DNA from: Breoghania sp.
GTDB lineage: Bacteria; Pseudomonadota; Alphaproteobacteria; Rhizobiales; Stappiaceae
Assembly (NCBI RefSeq): GCF_030066895.1
Contig: NZ_JASJAV010000011.1
Coordinates: forward strand, 1 to 64,000
DNA length: 64,000 nucleotides
Reading direction: 5' to 3'
In this document: positions 13,860-27,049 of the stretch, piece by piece
Numbering within the stretch: the stretch's first letter is position 1
Layout of the letters: each line of letters begins with the position of its first letter
Notes under the pieces: model-generated
What the model saw: the letters and a program-made list of their open reading frames with translations, nothing else
Databases searched by the model: none
Told to the model about the DNA's origin: nothing
Made by a program: the position numbers and the translations under genes

Positions 13860-14221
13860 CCTGATGTCGATCTCGTTGCAAGGGTGAATAGGTGCCCAAA
13901 CGGCAAGTGCGGCCTGCACAGGCGCGAGCGGGGTGCGAGAATCCCGGAATTCCGACAAGGCGCTCAAGCGTTGAGGAAAATATTTTTCAGGAAAAAATGT
14001 TGCGACGGCAGCGCTGCGACCGCCGGTCCGCACCAGCAGAAGCTATCGGGTTCGAGAGATTTCGCCCTCAAGACCCGACTCTCGACTGATATCGAGCTAT
14101 GCCGAATCCATTTTGCGCGTCATGAGATTTAGATAGTGAGAGCCCGTGAGGACGGGAAGCGTTCATTCCCGCCCACCCTTTTACAGGCATAACTCGCGCG
14201 CGGCCGGAAATGCGCCCAGCC
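13860..14221. other. Intergenic region between the regulator and the B3/4 gene
   Basis: It holds the promoter side of the ArsR-metF-metH operon and the 3' side of the B3/4 gene. A short hairpin (cccgt-gagg-acggg, near 14145) is the only structure noticed. I looked for SAM riboswitch signatures here because of the methionine genes and saw none. Confidence 0.35.
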
Positions 14222-14941
14222 TCAAATTCCGGGCAGGTCCACGACAGAATTGGCGGCGTCAGCGATGACGGCCACGCTTGTGCCGCCGCAATGGCGCTGC
14301 AGCATGTCGCGCCGATCGCTCACCGCGTCCTCCAGCACGCCCGCCCCGTTGAGCTGCACGGTCACCACGGCGCGCGAGGTCTTCGCGGTCACCAGCGAGC
14401 GCCCGTCTTGGCGCCAGTTCCAGCGCCTGCACAGGATCTTCTCGCCGTCCGCATAGACGACCTCGCTCGTCTTCGACTGGGATCGAGGACCGGGATTGCC
14501 GTTCTCGTCGCTCACGCCCATGTTTCGGAAATCGTCGCCCTCGCGCGCATAGCGGAAAGCGATGTCGCCGCTCAGACAATCCAGATCGTCCGCCCCCAGC
14601 GGCATCACGTGGCTGAGCGAGACCGCGTTATAGGCATCGACGAAGGCGTTGATCTCCGGCATCGGGCGCTCGGCCTGCGCGTTCTTGGCCAGCCATTCCA
14701 CCGAGCAGCGATAGCTCGTCTTCTTGATGCCGAAGACGCGATAGGCCGCGCGCCAGACCTTGATGCCCGGAATTTCGGAAAGCGGCGCCGCGCCCCATTG
14801 GTTGCGGAACTCCGCTCCGCGGGATGCGATTTCCTGTGCCAGATCCGCACTGCGCGGTTGAATGGACGCACCGCCCACCATGACGGCAGCTACACAGAAT
14901 TCGGGAAATATCTGAGTTAGTTCACTAATATCGAGGCGCAT
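14222..14941 (-). CDS. B3/4 (PheT-like) domain protein
   Basis: A 239-residue protein matching the B3/4 domain of the phenylalanyl-tRNA synthetase beta subunit as a stand-alone form. Typical features are YRVFGIKKTSYRCSVEWL near residue 70-85, NAFVDAYNAVSLSHVMPLGADDLD near 100-120 and the late segment RRWNWRQDGRSLVT. Stand-alone B3/4 proteins are often proposed to edit or bind tRNA or amino acids, but their role is unproven. The gene is intact. A terminator separates it from the upstream DUF2336 gene on the same strand, so it is probably transcribed alone. Confidence 0.8.
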   Translation of the reverse strand: MRLDISELTQIFPEFCVAAVMVGGASIQPRSADLAQEIASRGAEFRNQWGAAPLSEIPGIKVWRAAYRVFGIKKTSYRCSVEWLAKNAQAERPMPEINAFVDAYNAVSLSHVMPLGADDLDCLSGDIAFRYAREGDDFRNMGVSDENGNPGPRSQSKTSEVVYADGEKILCRRWNWRQDGRSLVTAKTSRAVVTVQLNGAGVLEDAVSDRRDMLQRHCGGTSVAVIADAANSVVDLPGI

Positions 14942-14957
14942 GGTTCACCAATAAACA

Positions 14958-14996
14958 AACGGCCCGCTCGGGGAAAGAGGTTCCCTGCGGGCCGTT
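14958..14996 (-). terminator. Rho-independent terminator of the DUF2336 gene
   Basis: A 10-bp perfect stem aacggcccgc/gcgggccgtt encloses a 19-nt loop. On the minus strand the stem is followed by tttgttta. It lies between the DUF2336 gene and the B3/4 gene. Confidence 0.7.
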
Positions 14997-15045
14997 GAAA
15001 CATGTGCACTTTCTAATAATATGCGGGCCTGTGCAAGCCTTATCT

Positions 15046-16110
15046 TCAGCTCGCCATGCGCTGGTCGCGCCACAGGGCGATCATCCGGCGTGCCTTGTCG
15101 CGATTGAGCGAATGGAACCGGTTGAAGGTCTCCATGCGCATATCCGCCGACAGACGATGCCACCAAGGATCGATCTTCAGAAGCACCTGAACGGTCATCG
15201 GCGTCAGACCGCACGCCCGCGCCATGACGACGAAGGGCTGCGTATCGACACGCACCATCCAGTGCATCGCCTCCGAAAGACCGATCCCGGCAAGGCAGGC
15301 GAAAGTGACCACTGCCTCGGGGAAGCGATCTTCTTCCGCAAAGCGGCGCAGAAGCTGTTCCGACAGGCCGTTGCGCCCGAAGCGATCGAGCACGACCTCC
15401 TGGGCAGTCTCGAAGTCGTAGCTCTCCAGCCAATATTCGTTGGACATGCGCTGCGCGGCGAGACGGGCGTCCTGCGGAATGCGCGAGGCGGTTCCGCCCT
15501 CGCCCTGCTCCACCAGACGCCGACGCACCTTCTCCGACGCGATCGCGATCAGGCGGACGATATAGTCGTCATGCAGATCCCCGCGCAGGCCGAGATTGAG
15601 CTGCAGCTCCTGATCGTCCTCCGCGGCATGCAGCAGCGTGTTGACGCTCTGATCGGAGAACGCGGCGCCGTGGTTTCCCGCCAGCCGGCGCTTCACTTGC
15701 TTGCCGCCCTTGTCGACCAGCACGTCGCGCCCGACGATGGCGTACATGTGATCCTCGCTCCGGGATTTCGCGATATCGATCAGATCCGCGTCGCGCAGAA
15801 TGGTCGACTTTTCCAGAAGCGGACGCGCGACATCGGTGATGTCGCCGGCGAGCTTGAGCACGACCGCCTCGGGCGCCCGGCGCAGCTTCGATAGCGTTTT
15901 CACCATATGCGTGCGGCCGTCGTCGGATACCAGATCCGCCAACCGCATCAACACGGCATCGTAGATATCCATCTGCTCCTTGGAGCAGGTCGCCGATGTC
16001 AGCGAGTACAGGTTAACGACATTTCGGGTCAGCTCTTCGCGCTGCTCCTGGGTCGCCGCCTCCTCGAGCATCGAGAAATTCACCAGTTCCGTTTGGATCG
16101 ACTCGCTCAT
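15046..16110 (-). CDS. DUF2336 family protein, intact
   Basis: A 354-residue protein of the DUF2336 family, predicted cytosolic and helical. Its length and architecture match the broken paralogue at 5547-6616. Recognisable segments include SDDGRTHMVKTLSKLRRAPE near residue 65 and EKVRRRLVEQGEGG near 205. The family is widespread in Rhizobiales and Rhodospirillales and has no known biochemical activity; HEAT-like helical repeats are a plausible reading. It ends in its own terminator. Two members within 10 kb suggest an old duplication or two distinct roles. Confidence 0.82.
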   Translation of the reverse strand: MSESIQTELVNFSMLEEAATQEQREELTRNVVNLYSLTSATCSKEQMDIYDAVLMRLADLVSDDGRTHMVKTLSKLRRAPEAVVLKLAGDITDVARPLLEKSTILRDADLIDIAKSRSEDHMYAIVGRDVLVDKGGKQVKRRLAGNHGAAFSDQSVNTLLHAAEDDQELQLNLGLRGDLHDDYIVRLIAIASEKVRRRLVEQGEGGTASRIPQDARLAAQRMSNEYWLESYDFETAQEVVLDRFGRNGLSEQLLRRFAEEDRFPEAVVTFACLAGIGLSEAMHWMVRVDTQPFVVMARACGLTPMTVQVLLKIDPWWHRLSADMRMETFNRFHSLNRDKARRMIALWRDQRMAS

Positions 16111-16536
16111 GGTACACTCTGCCGCGGGTGTTTAGTGTCATTCCAACGGCTTTCTAAGATGGAACGGATTAAATATTCGCCCTACGGCATGCGAGAAATT
16201 GAGAGAAATTTTCATCGCCTTTTTCTAAACCACGTCGAAAATTGGAAATGAATTTGATTCAAATTTTATCCAATTGTTTCCGACAACTTATTGTTGAATT
16301 TCACAAGCCCGACTACCCCCTGCACCAACCCGCTGATTTGGATCACTTTTCCATCGAGAAACCGACCCTCGGAGGGGGTGCCGGCGCCTTTGCGAACAGA
16401 AGTACAACCCCGTTGAATCGCGTCCGCGCCCCGCTGCGTCTTGCGGCAAATGAAAGGCTTGCAGCCCCGCCCCGCGACAATGCTATTTTCTATTTTGCTA
16501 ACCCCGCCCCATTCGAAACGGATTTCACATATCTCC
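16111..16536. other. Intergenic region between DUF2336 and trmO
   Basis: This is a divergent promoter region, noticeably more AT-rich than its surroundings between about 16150 and 16290. The track frame 16242-17069 begins here, but only its part after about 16630 belongs to a real gene (trmO). Confidence 0.35.
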
Positions 16537-17069
16537 ATGAAAAAGCGCCCCGGCGAAATCGCCCTGCCCTTCGACCCGGCGGAGATCGCCCGGGATGCGT
16601 CGGTCATCTTCATCGATCGCATCCGGCCCCCTGGAACAATCGCAGCGATTGCCCCCGCCGCGGCGCGGGAAACCAGGAGGTTTGTCGCATCGAACTCGAT
16701 GAACCGTTCCGCACTGGCCTGAAGTCGGTGGAAGGCTGCTCACACCTCTACATTCTCTACTGGATGCACGAGGCGCCCCGGAACCTGATCATCCAGTCGC
16801 CCTCCTTCGATGCCGAACATACCCACGGCGTCTTTGCCCTGCACTCACCCGTCCGCCCCAATCCGATCGCCCTGTCGGTGGTCGATCTCCTGAAGATCGA
16901 CGAAACCGACTTGGACGTGCGCGGCCTTGATTGCGTCGACGGCACGCCGCTCATCAACATCAAGTCCTATTTCTCCGAGACCGACGCCCGCCCCGAAGCC
17001 CGCGTCGCCTGGCGCGAGAACGCGCCCTATCCGAGCCATGTGAAGAAGGACAATGGGGCGGACGCTTGA
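16537..17069 (+). pseudogene. trmO: tRNA (t6A37-N6)-methyltransferase TrmO, one frameshift
   Basis: TrmO methylates N6-threonylcarbamoyladenosine at position 37 of tRNA-Thr using SAM. The start MKKRPGEIALPF at 16537 gives the usual N-terminus. The SAM-binding core follows as ELDEPFRTGLKSVEGCSHLYILYWM, then FALHSPVRPNPIALSVVDLL. After IDRIRPP the frame moves by one base within cccc at about 16628; removing one C restores PPWNNRSDCP. The rest is intact through 17069. With the frame repaired the length is about 177 residues, normal for the family. Confidence 0.82.
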
Positions 17070-17110
17070 AACAAAGCCGGAGATCTGCAAACCGGCGAGG
17101 CAAGCACGAT

Positions 17111-17138
17111 TGTCATCCCCGCCTACGCGGAGATGACA
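17111..17138. repeat. Short palindromic repeat
   Basis: tgtcatccccgcctacgcgg followed by agatgaca forms a hairpin (tgtcatc/gatgaca plus ccgc/gcgg). It resembles the gtcatccccgcg-type intergenic palindromes common in Alphaproteobacteria. Single copy in this window. Confidence 0.55.
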
Positions 17139-17175
17139 GCAACAGAGAAACGGGCCCGTTTCCCTCACTAGAAAC

Positions 17176-17217
17176 AAAACGGGCGGACGGAGACCTCAGC
17201 CCCGTCCGCCCGTTTTC
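17176..17217. terminator. Bidirectional terminator between trmO and katG
   Basis: The stem acgggcggacgg/ccgtccgcccgt (12 bp, perfect) is flanked by aaaac on the left and tttt on the right, so it can end transcription from both convergent genes. Confidence 0.8.
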
Positions 17218-17267
17218 TTATCGCGCTGCCCTCAATCGGGCCGCGGCCTGACCTTCAAGCCCAGGCT

Positions 17268-19529
<2,262 letters not shown>

Positions 19530-19759
19530 TCAAGAAACCCTACGTACGCCCGTTCAACGCTTGATCGCCAAGATGGAAGGAAATCATCAGAATAAGAAAA
19601 AATCAGTGCCAAAACAACAATTAAATTACGATATGACATCTTGTCCGAGCAAACATCCAGCGCAGGAAAGCGGCACCGGAAAATCCATTCTCTAGGTCAC
19701 TTTCGACAGGAGTATGTCGTGCAATTTCGATTAATTCTAATTCGTTTGCATGCCGGTTC

Positions 19760-19778
19760 CGATAAGATTACCTTATCG
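19760..19778. promoter_or_regulatory. Perfect inverted repeat (LysR/OxyR-type box) abutting the oxyR start
   Basis: cgataag-attac-cttatcg is a perfect 7-bp inverted repeat with a 5-bp spacer. It contains the T-N11-A arrangement typical of LysR-family sites (ATAAG-N5-CTTAT). It ends 3 bp before the oxyR ATG and occupies the ribosome-binding region, which suggests direct autoregulation of oxyR. The remaining katG-oxyR intergenic region (19449-19759) should hold both promoters. Confidence 0.7.
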
Positions 19779-19781
19779 ATC

Positions 19782-20705
19782 ATGATCACGCTGAAACAGT
19801 TGCGCTATTTCGATGCCCTCGCCCGCCACCACCATTTCGGCAAGGCAGCGCGCGCCTGCGCGGTCACACAGCCCGCGCTCTCCATGCAGATCCACGAGCT
19901 GGAGGCGTCCTTGGAGATAACCCTGGTGGAACGGCGTCCGAGCGAGGTTCGGCTGACCCGCGAAGGCCGGGAGGTGGCGCGGCGCGGCGCCGTCATCCTT
20001 TCGGAAGCGCACGACCTGATGGATTGCGGCCGCCATACGGCGAGCGTCCTGAACGGCTCGCTGCGGCTCGGCATCATTCCCTCGCTTGCCCCCTATCTGT
20101 TGCCCCGCGTGCTGCCAATTCTGGAGCGCGAATATCCCGATCTCGATCTTCGCCTGCGCGAGACGCTCACCGAGACGCTGGTGGACGAACTAGTCAGGGG
20201 CGATCTCGACGTGGTGCTGATGGCGCTTCCTGCGGGTCACGCCGACGTCGAGTGCGAGCCGCTGTTCAACGACCGCTTCCTGCTGGCAACGAAATCGACG
20301 CCCGATCTCGACGAACGCTGCCGGGTGGCGCCGGAAGATGTGGCAGCAGACAAGTTGATGCTGCTGGAGGAAGGCCATTGCCTGCGTGATCAGGCGCTGA
20401 CCTATTGCTCGCCGCTAGGCATGGGACATTTTTCGAATTTCGGCGCGACCAGCCTGACCACGGTCATGCAGATGGTGGCCGCCGGCTACGGCGTGACGCT
20501 GCTGCCGGAAATCTGCACCGATGTGGAAGTGCGCGACGAACGCATCGCGCTGCTGCGCTTCACCGAGCCCCAGCCCGCACGCACCATCGGCCTTGCCTGG
20601 CGCAAGACCTCACCGCGAAAGCACGACTTCGAAGCGCTTGCCCACCTGATCGTGGAGGCCGAAAAGCACCACGGCACGCGCCCCCGGCGACAGAGATCCC
20701 GGTAA
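19782..20705 (+). CDS. oxyR: Hydrogen-peroxide-sensing LysR-family regulator OxyR
   Basis: OxyR activates peroxide-defence genes when two cysteines form a disulfide. The ATG at 19782 (MITLKQLRYFDALA) gives the standard LysR N-terminal helix-turn-helix; the longer track start would add 47 unrelated residues. The redox pair is visible as GHCLRDQALTYC, Cys200 and Cys209, matching the E. coli pair C199/C208. Length is 307 residues and the gene is intact. It is divergent from katG, its probable target, and has a perfect dyad directly at its start codon. Confidence 0.95.
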   Translation: MITLKQLRYFDALARHHHFGKAARACAVTQPALSMQIHELEASLEITLVERRPSEVRLTREGREVARRGAVILSEAHDLMDCGRHTASVLNGSLRLGIIPSLAPYLLPRVLPILEREYPDLDLRLRETLTETLVDELVRGDLDVVLMALPAGHADVECEPLFNDRFLLATKSTPDLDERCRVAPEDVAADKLMLLEEGHCLRDQALTYCSPLGMGHFSNFGATSLTTVMQMVAAGYGVTLLPEICTDVEVRDERIALLRFTEPQPARTIGLAWRKTSPRKHDFEALAHLIVEAEKHHGTRPRRQRSR

Positions 20706-20784
20706 CACCGTGCACCTCGGTCGCGCGCGTCTCACGCCCGAATGCGGAGAGTTCGGAGAGCGCATAAAACCCGAGACGATCTCC

Positions 20785-21394
20785 TCAACCGGCATAAACC
20801 CACTGTTCGGGGATATAGGCGACAACCGCCTCCCCGTCATGGACGGTTCCCGGCTCCTCCACCCAGGCAACCAGCCTGCGCAGACGGGCCGCGACCTTGC
20901 GAAAGGCGAGATCGAGCCCCTCTCGATCGGGAAGCTGCGCCGCGATCGACCGGCCCGAGACCCGGCACGGGGCATTCTGCCTGTCAACCCGCAGCACCGC
21001 TCCGTTTTCAAACACCAGACGGGTGCGCAGCGGGATCATGGAAAGATTGGGCAGATCGTCCAGCACCATGTTGGCGCCGAATCCATTCCGGCTCTAGCCT
21101 GTCGATCCCCATCCGCCGCGCGACCTCCGCGAGTTCGTCGGATGCAAGAATGGAGATCTGACGCTCATTGCGCATTTCCGTTCCGCGCGGATACCACGGC
21201 TCGCGCCCGCCCGAGCGCCGCGTCGTGCCCGCATGAACATCTCCCGGAATACCATCGAAGGTAAGATCGAGCGTCTCGACCCGGCCGGTGACGAACGTGT
21301 CGCCCTCCGCCGCCAGCAGTCGCGAGACCGTGCCGGAGATCTTTCGTGCAGGACGGATCTGCAAGGCATCGTCAGGTGAAACGGCGACGGTCAT
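20785..21394 (-). pseudogene. MOSC-domain protein, one frameshift
   Basis: MOSC domains bind sulfur-carrier or molybdenum-cofactor related ligands, as in YiiM and Moco sulfurases. The N-terminal half (PARKISGTVSRLLAAEGDTFVTG, then DGIPGDVHAGTTRRSGGREPWYPRG) reads from 21394. The C-terminal half (VLDDLPNLSMIPLRTRLVFENGAVL, with Cys in QNAPCRVSGR) reads one frame away. An indel at about 21075 separates them, at PEWI-G-AN. About 200 residues in total. It is convergent to oxyR with a 79-bp gap. Substrate unknown. Confidence 0.75.
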
Positions 21395-21595
21395 AGGCTC
21401 GGTTCCTTCGGCGGCGGCAGAGAGGGATGGGCTGAAAGAGGATTATCCGCCCCGCACGCCCCTGTCGAGCCGCGCATGGATTGTCCCCTCGCCATTGCAC
21501 GATCATGGCACCATGCGGTAAATTGCCGCTACGTTAGTTTGAGCATTTTTGCAGGCCCGACGAACAAGGGCCGCGCTTTTTCCGTGAGAAATTCA

Positions 21596-22356
21596 ATGTT
21601 TCGATTGTCGCTTGCGGTCCTCGCCGCCTGCTTGTTTTTCGGCGAAGCAACGGCGCAGGATCTCCGCCCTCCGACCAAGGATGCTATGCCTCGCCGACCG
21701 CCTTTCTGGCCTGCTCGGGCAATCCTTACGCGCTTTGCTACTATTCCGGCCCGAACGACCCTACCCCGCGCTACGACAATGTAGCGGCCACAGCCCTGCC
21801 ATGCACGGTGGACGGCGATGACGTTACCTCCGCCGATTGCGTCTGCTACGCCATCACCGAGGAACAGGTTGGCCCGCTCGACACCAATTTCGTGCTGATC
21901 GGCTCGATCCTCAATGACAGGCTACACGAGGAGACGATCGCGCAATGCGGGCCGCTGGGGCGCAACTTCCTCAACATGAAGAACCCCAATTCCTGCCGTC
22001 AGGACCCGTCCCAGCCCCATTGCCAGACGGCGAAGGTGTGCGACAGCCTGGGTTCCATCAAGGACGGCACGCCGCAGAGCTTCGACGACGGCCCGAACGT
22101 GAAGCTGATTTCCACCTTCTCCTTCACCTATTCCTTCAACCACCCCTTCGGCTCGACCGACTGCGCCGATGATAACCCGGGGCCCCTTAACGCCGCCTGC
22201 ATGACCGCCGCCTGCACGGCGGCCGATGGCGGGCTGACGACCTGCTCCTGCCCGATCTACGACGGCAAGTATCAGGTGGGGCAGACCGGCGCCACGTGCG
22301 ATATCTCGCCGAATGTCTGGTCGGCGGCGGACAATCTGTTGCTCAACAGGGACTGA
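21596..22356 (+). pseudogene. Secreted cysteine-rich protein of unknown function, one frameshift
   Basis: MFRLSLAVLAACLFFGEATAQ is a clear signal peptide with probable cleavage after AQ. The mature part is rich in Cys (at least 14), many in close pairs (CVC, CSC, CMTAAC), so a disulfide-bonded extracytoplasmic protein of about 230 residues is expected. One base is missing near 21685; the frame from there (YASPTAFLACSGNPYALCYYSG) continues to 22356. I do not recognise a characterised family. It is divergent from the MOSC gene and followed by a REP element. Confidence 0.6.
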
Positions 22357-22437
22357 TGGGAAGGCCGGACAGAGGAGAGCCTGCTCGCGGCCGCGTGAGC
22401 GGGTATCGGGGAGAGAGGGGCGGGATTGAATGCACGG

Positions 22438-22567
22438 CCCATCCTTCGAGACGGGCCTTGCGGCCCTCTTCAGGATGACGTTGTGCGTGTTGCGCGCTTC
22501 TTCAGAAAAATCAAAAAGATAACGTCATCCGGAGGAGCGGTCGCAGACCGCGTCTAGAAGGATGGGC
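22438..22567. repeat. Paired REP-like palindrome, copy 3
   Basis: Left arm gcccatccttcgagacgggc through ttcaggatgacgtt; right arm aacgtcatccggaggagcgg through tctagaaggatgggc. It lies between the convergent Cys-rich secreted protein and radical SAM genes. Confidence 0.84.
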
Positions 22568-22599
22568 CTCAAACGACTATGGGCGAACCCGCGCCCGCC

Positions 22600-24418
22600 C
22601 TACTCCACAGCAACCCCTGAGCCTGCGGCCTTGCGCAGTTCCTTGTCTCGGCGGGACTTCTCAACCGCTGCGACGCCGCCCGAGGTCTGGGTGAATATCT
22701 CCAGTTCTTCCAGAGGTCGACAGCGCCCGGTCGGTATCGGCGCGCCGGTTCGGATCCTTCTTCACCCGCCGATAGCGCCGGTAGGCCAGCAGCAGGTCGT
22801 TGCCGTAGCCTAGATGCTTTCTGATCGTCTCCGCCACGAAGCACGGATAGAAGATCAACGGGTTTTCCAGCGGCAGACCGGAATGCCGGTTGCGGCGGCG
22901 CTTGAGGCGGAAATAGCCGACCTCCAGCGGGTGCACACCCTCGTACTTCACCATCAGGTAGAACCAGAGCATGAGAAAAAGCTTGTTGCCGGGCCGCCCC
23001 TTCGGGTGCGCGGCTGCCCGCTTCAGCACTGTCTCGATGTGCTCGGGCGAGTAATTAAGCGTCCCACACCTCGCGGTAGACCTGTTCCCACTCCTCATCC
23101 GACACCTTGCCGTGATGGGCGACGGATGGTTCAGATCGTACTTGTTGAGATCCGGATCCATCCACTCGCCCTTCGTGTAGAGGCGGTGATCCTCGGAACC
23201 GGGAAGCGGCGTCAGGAAGAAGAATTCCAGCAGATCGAGCAGCCGCTCTTTGCGGATGATAGCTATGTCGCGCGAGGATCGTCTCGCGGGTATCGCCCGG
23301 AAAGCCGAGAATGCAGCCCGCATAGGTTGGGTCGCGCCCCGTTCGCGCCAGGCCTGAAGCATGTCCCGATATTCGGTGATCTTGTTCTGCCGCTTCTTGG
23401 CCGCGAGCAGATCTTCCGGGTTGATGTTCTCAAGCACGATGAACACCCGGTTGACGCCCGCCCGCGTCGCCTTGTCGATGAAGTTCTTGATCTTGTGGCA
23501 AAGCGTATCGACCTGGATGATGAATTTGATATCCAGCCCTTCGCCTTCCCTCAGCGCGATCATCCGGTCGAAAAACGCCTCCCACTCGCGATTGAGGGTG
23601 AAATTGTCATCCGTGATGAAGAAGCGGTTGATGCCTTGCGCGAGGTTGTCGCGAATGATCCACTCCAGATCGCCCGGCGAACGGAACCGGCCCTTTCGCC
23701 CCTGCACGTTGATGATGGTGCAGAACGAGCACTGATAGGGACAGCCGCGCCCCAGATCGAACGAAGAATGGGACCCGGCCGTGCGCACGATATGCTGGGG
23801 AGGGCAGGATCGGCGTCCGCTCGCCGACAAGGCCCGGCAGGTCCTTCATGTAGTCGTAAAGCGGCTTGATCTCGTCCGCCCAGGCATCGCGAAACACCTG
23901 ATCGAGCCGATGTTCCTCCGCCTCTCCGGCGAAAAACGAGATGCCTTCTTCCTGCACCGCGACCATTTCCGGCAGCATGGAGATGCAGCCCGACACGTGG
24001 AAGCCGCCGATCATCACCGGAAAGCCGAGCGCCCGGAAACGGCGCGCCAGATCGAGCGCACGTGGAAACTGGTTCGACTGCACCCCGACAAGCCCGATCA
24101 GTGCCTTGCCCCCGGCCCGCTCGATCATCGCGGCGATCTTTTCCGGACGCACCCGCCGGTTGGTCTCGTCATAGGTGTGGAGCTGGATCTCGACATTCTC
24201 GCCCAGAACCGATCGACTGCGCGCATCCTCAGTCAGCCCGTTGAAACAGGCGAGCGTGTTGGAGGGGATCGCGGAGCGCAACCACTGGATCGGATAGTCG
24301 TCATCGTCATAATGCGTGGGCTTGATCATGACGAAATGAAAAGCCCCGCTGAGGAAACCTTATCCTGGAGCGTCGTATTCAGGTTTTCTTCGTCTATCGC
24401 GCCCTGTGAACCAGTCAT
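22600..24418 (-). pseudogene. B12-binding-domain radical SAM protein, multiple frameshifts
   Basis: The N-terminal ~180 residues form a cobalamin-binding-like Rossmann domain (KALIGLVGVQSNQFPRALDLAR, then FPVMIGGFHVSGC). The middle is a radical SAM barrel with the 4Fe-4S motif CPYQCSFCTIINVQGRKGRF. The C-terminal part is Arg/Lys-rich. The natural start is probably the ATG at 24418 (MTGSQGAIDEENLN), joined by a frameshift near 24350 to FHFVMIKPTHYDDDDYP. Further frame changes lie near 23790, 23300, 23070 and 22720. The stop at 22600 fits the frame ending SGVAVE. The reaction is unknown; B12-radical SAM enzymes usually methylate or rearrange carbon centres. Confidence 0.75.
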
Positions 24419-24606
24419 TATCGCTCCCATCCCGTCCCCGATACGTTCGTGAAGGCGCTTCAGTTTGGTCGCTACGGCAATGCGACGCAAGGTAAGATTA
24501 CGTAACAGAACTTCTCAACCCCGCCTCCTCGGAAAACGGCTCCGTCATGGGAAACAGCTCCACCGTGCGGTTTTCGATTGCCGGGGAGCGGGCTAAGGTG
24601 GCCCCC

Positions 24607-24890
24607 ATGAGCAGCGGAACGAAACGGCAAAAGGACATCCGGAAGGCGCTGCGCGCGCTCATCCACCGCGTGCCCTGTCGGACGCGGAAGCGATCCTCAC
24701 CGTCGCCCAGGCCGGGCACCTGCGCCACCTTCCCCCCGGCATCGCCGTCTGGCTCGCCACCACCACCCACATCCGCCACGCGCAGATCGACTACGACGCA
24801 CTCTTCGCCGAGGGGTACGACCCGGATGCCGCCCGTTTCTTCGTCGTGGCCGACATGGAAACGGTGTTGACTCGATGGGATAAGCCCTAA
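24607..24890 (+). pseudogene. DUF2293-domain protein, one frameshift
   Basis: A small protein of about 94 residues. The N-terminus MSSGTKRQKDIRKALRALIHRVP reads from 24607; the remainder (DAEAILTVAQAGHLRHLPPGIAVWLA, DYDALFAEGYDPDAARFFV) reads one frame away to the TAA at 24890. A single missing base in ccctgtcgg near 24670 accounts for the break. The AR.GHLRHLPP...YD.LL.EGYD pattern is that of DUF2293, which has no known function. The flavoprotein gene starts 35 bp downstream. Confidence 0.7.
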
Positions 24891-24925
24891 GGACTTTCGC
24901 GACGAGCCATGCGGAACGGAAGAAC

Positions 24926-26107
24926 ATGACGCGATACGATGTGGTGGTGATCGGCGCGGGCGCCGCGGGCATGATGTGCGCGGTGGAAGCCGGCAGGCAG
25001 GGCCGTCGGGTGCTGGTCATCGAGCATGGGGCCAAGCCCGACGAGAAGATCCGCATCTCGGGCGGCGGGCGCTGCAACTTCACCAACCTGCACGCCAATG
25101 ACGACATCACCCAAGGCACGGGCGGATATCTGTCGGAGAACCCGCGCTTTTGCGTTTCCGCACTGAAACGCTACCGGCCGGAGGATTTCATCGCACGGCT
25201 CGACGCCCACGGCATCGCGTGGCACGAAAAGACGCTCGGCCAGCTCTTCCTTGACGACCCGGTGAGCCAGATCGTCGACATGTTCCTGACCGAGATGGCG
25301 GAGGCGAGCGTGGAGTTGCGGCTTTCAACGACCGCGCGCGATGGGGATGGTTTCACGCTTCTGGCAAACGACGAGGTCGTTTCCTGCGCCTCGCTGGTGG
25401 TGGCGACCGGTGGCAAGTCGATCCCGAAAATGGGCGTAACCGGCTTTGCCTACGAGGTGGCGCGCAAATTCGGCGTGCCCGTCACCGAAACCCGCCCCGC
25501 ACTGGTGCCCTTGACCTTCGAACCCGATCTTTTGGAGACGACGAAGGCCTTGTCGGGCGTCTCGGTCGATGCGCGGGTTTCCTGCGGCAAGCGGCATTTC
25601 GACGAGGCGGTCCTTTTCACCCACCGCGGCCTTTCCGGCCCGGTGATCCTGCAGATCTCGTACTACTAGCGCGAGGGCGAGGTCATCACGGTGGACATGG
25701 CCCTGGGCATCGACGTCTTCGAAACCTTACGCGCCCCCCGCGCCCAATCCGGCAAGCAGGCCCCGCAGACGGCGCTCGCCGAATTCCTACCCAAACGCCT
25801 GGCCCAAGGCCTCGCGGCCCGCCTTCAAACGGAAGCCCCGCTCGGCTCCCTGTCGGACAAGCACCTGCACGCCCTCGCCAACGCCGTGAACGCCTGGACA
25901 GTCAAACCCGTCGGCACCGAAGGCTTCCGCACAGCCGAGGTGACATTGGGCGGGTTGGATACAAAGGCACTCGACGGCAAGACAATGGAGGTGAAGGCCG
26001 TCCCGGGCCTGCACTTCATCGGCGAAGCAGTGGATGTGACGGGGTGGTTAGGTGGGTATAATTTTCAGTGGGCTTGGGCGTCAGGAGTGGCGGCTGGGGT
26101 GACTTGA
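24926..26107 (+). pseudogene. HI0933/TIGR00275-type FAD-dependent oxidoreductase, premature TAG
   Basis: The protein has an N-terminal FAD-binding Rossmann motif (VVVIGAGAAGMMCAVEAGRQGR), then ISGGGRCNFTNLH characteristic of this flavoprotein family, and a C-terminal PGLHFIGEAVDVTGWLGGYNFQWAWASG. Reading frame is continuous for about 393 codons except for TAG at 25667-25669, where the family has Trp (ISSYW). Members are sometimes annotated as aminoacetone oxidases; the physiological substrate is unknown. The G-to-A change would truncate the protein at residue 247, removing part of the FAD domain. Confidence 0.82.
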
Positions 26108-26272
26108 CTTCGGGAACTAGAAACTTCCCTAAGGATGTATTTTCTATCAGGCCAAGAGAACGTGAAGTTCGGCAACCCAGTAACATTAGACAAAAGATCG
26201 AATCTTAAAATCGCCGTATAATGTTTCCATTATGTTCCATCTCGCGTAGAGTTCTTATTAGAGAGGCCCGGC

Positions 26273-27045
<773 letters not shown>

Positions 27046-27049
<4 letters not shown>

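Noticed and set aside
13860-14221. SAM-II or other SAM riboswitch before the methionine operon
   Set aside because: The conserved pseudoknot sequence blocks were not found; the palindrome there fits a protein operator.
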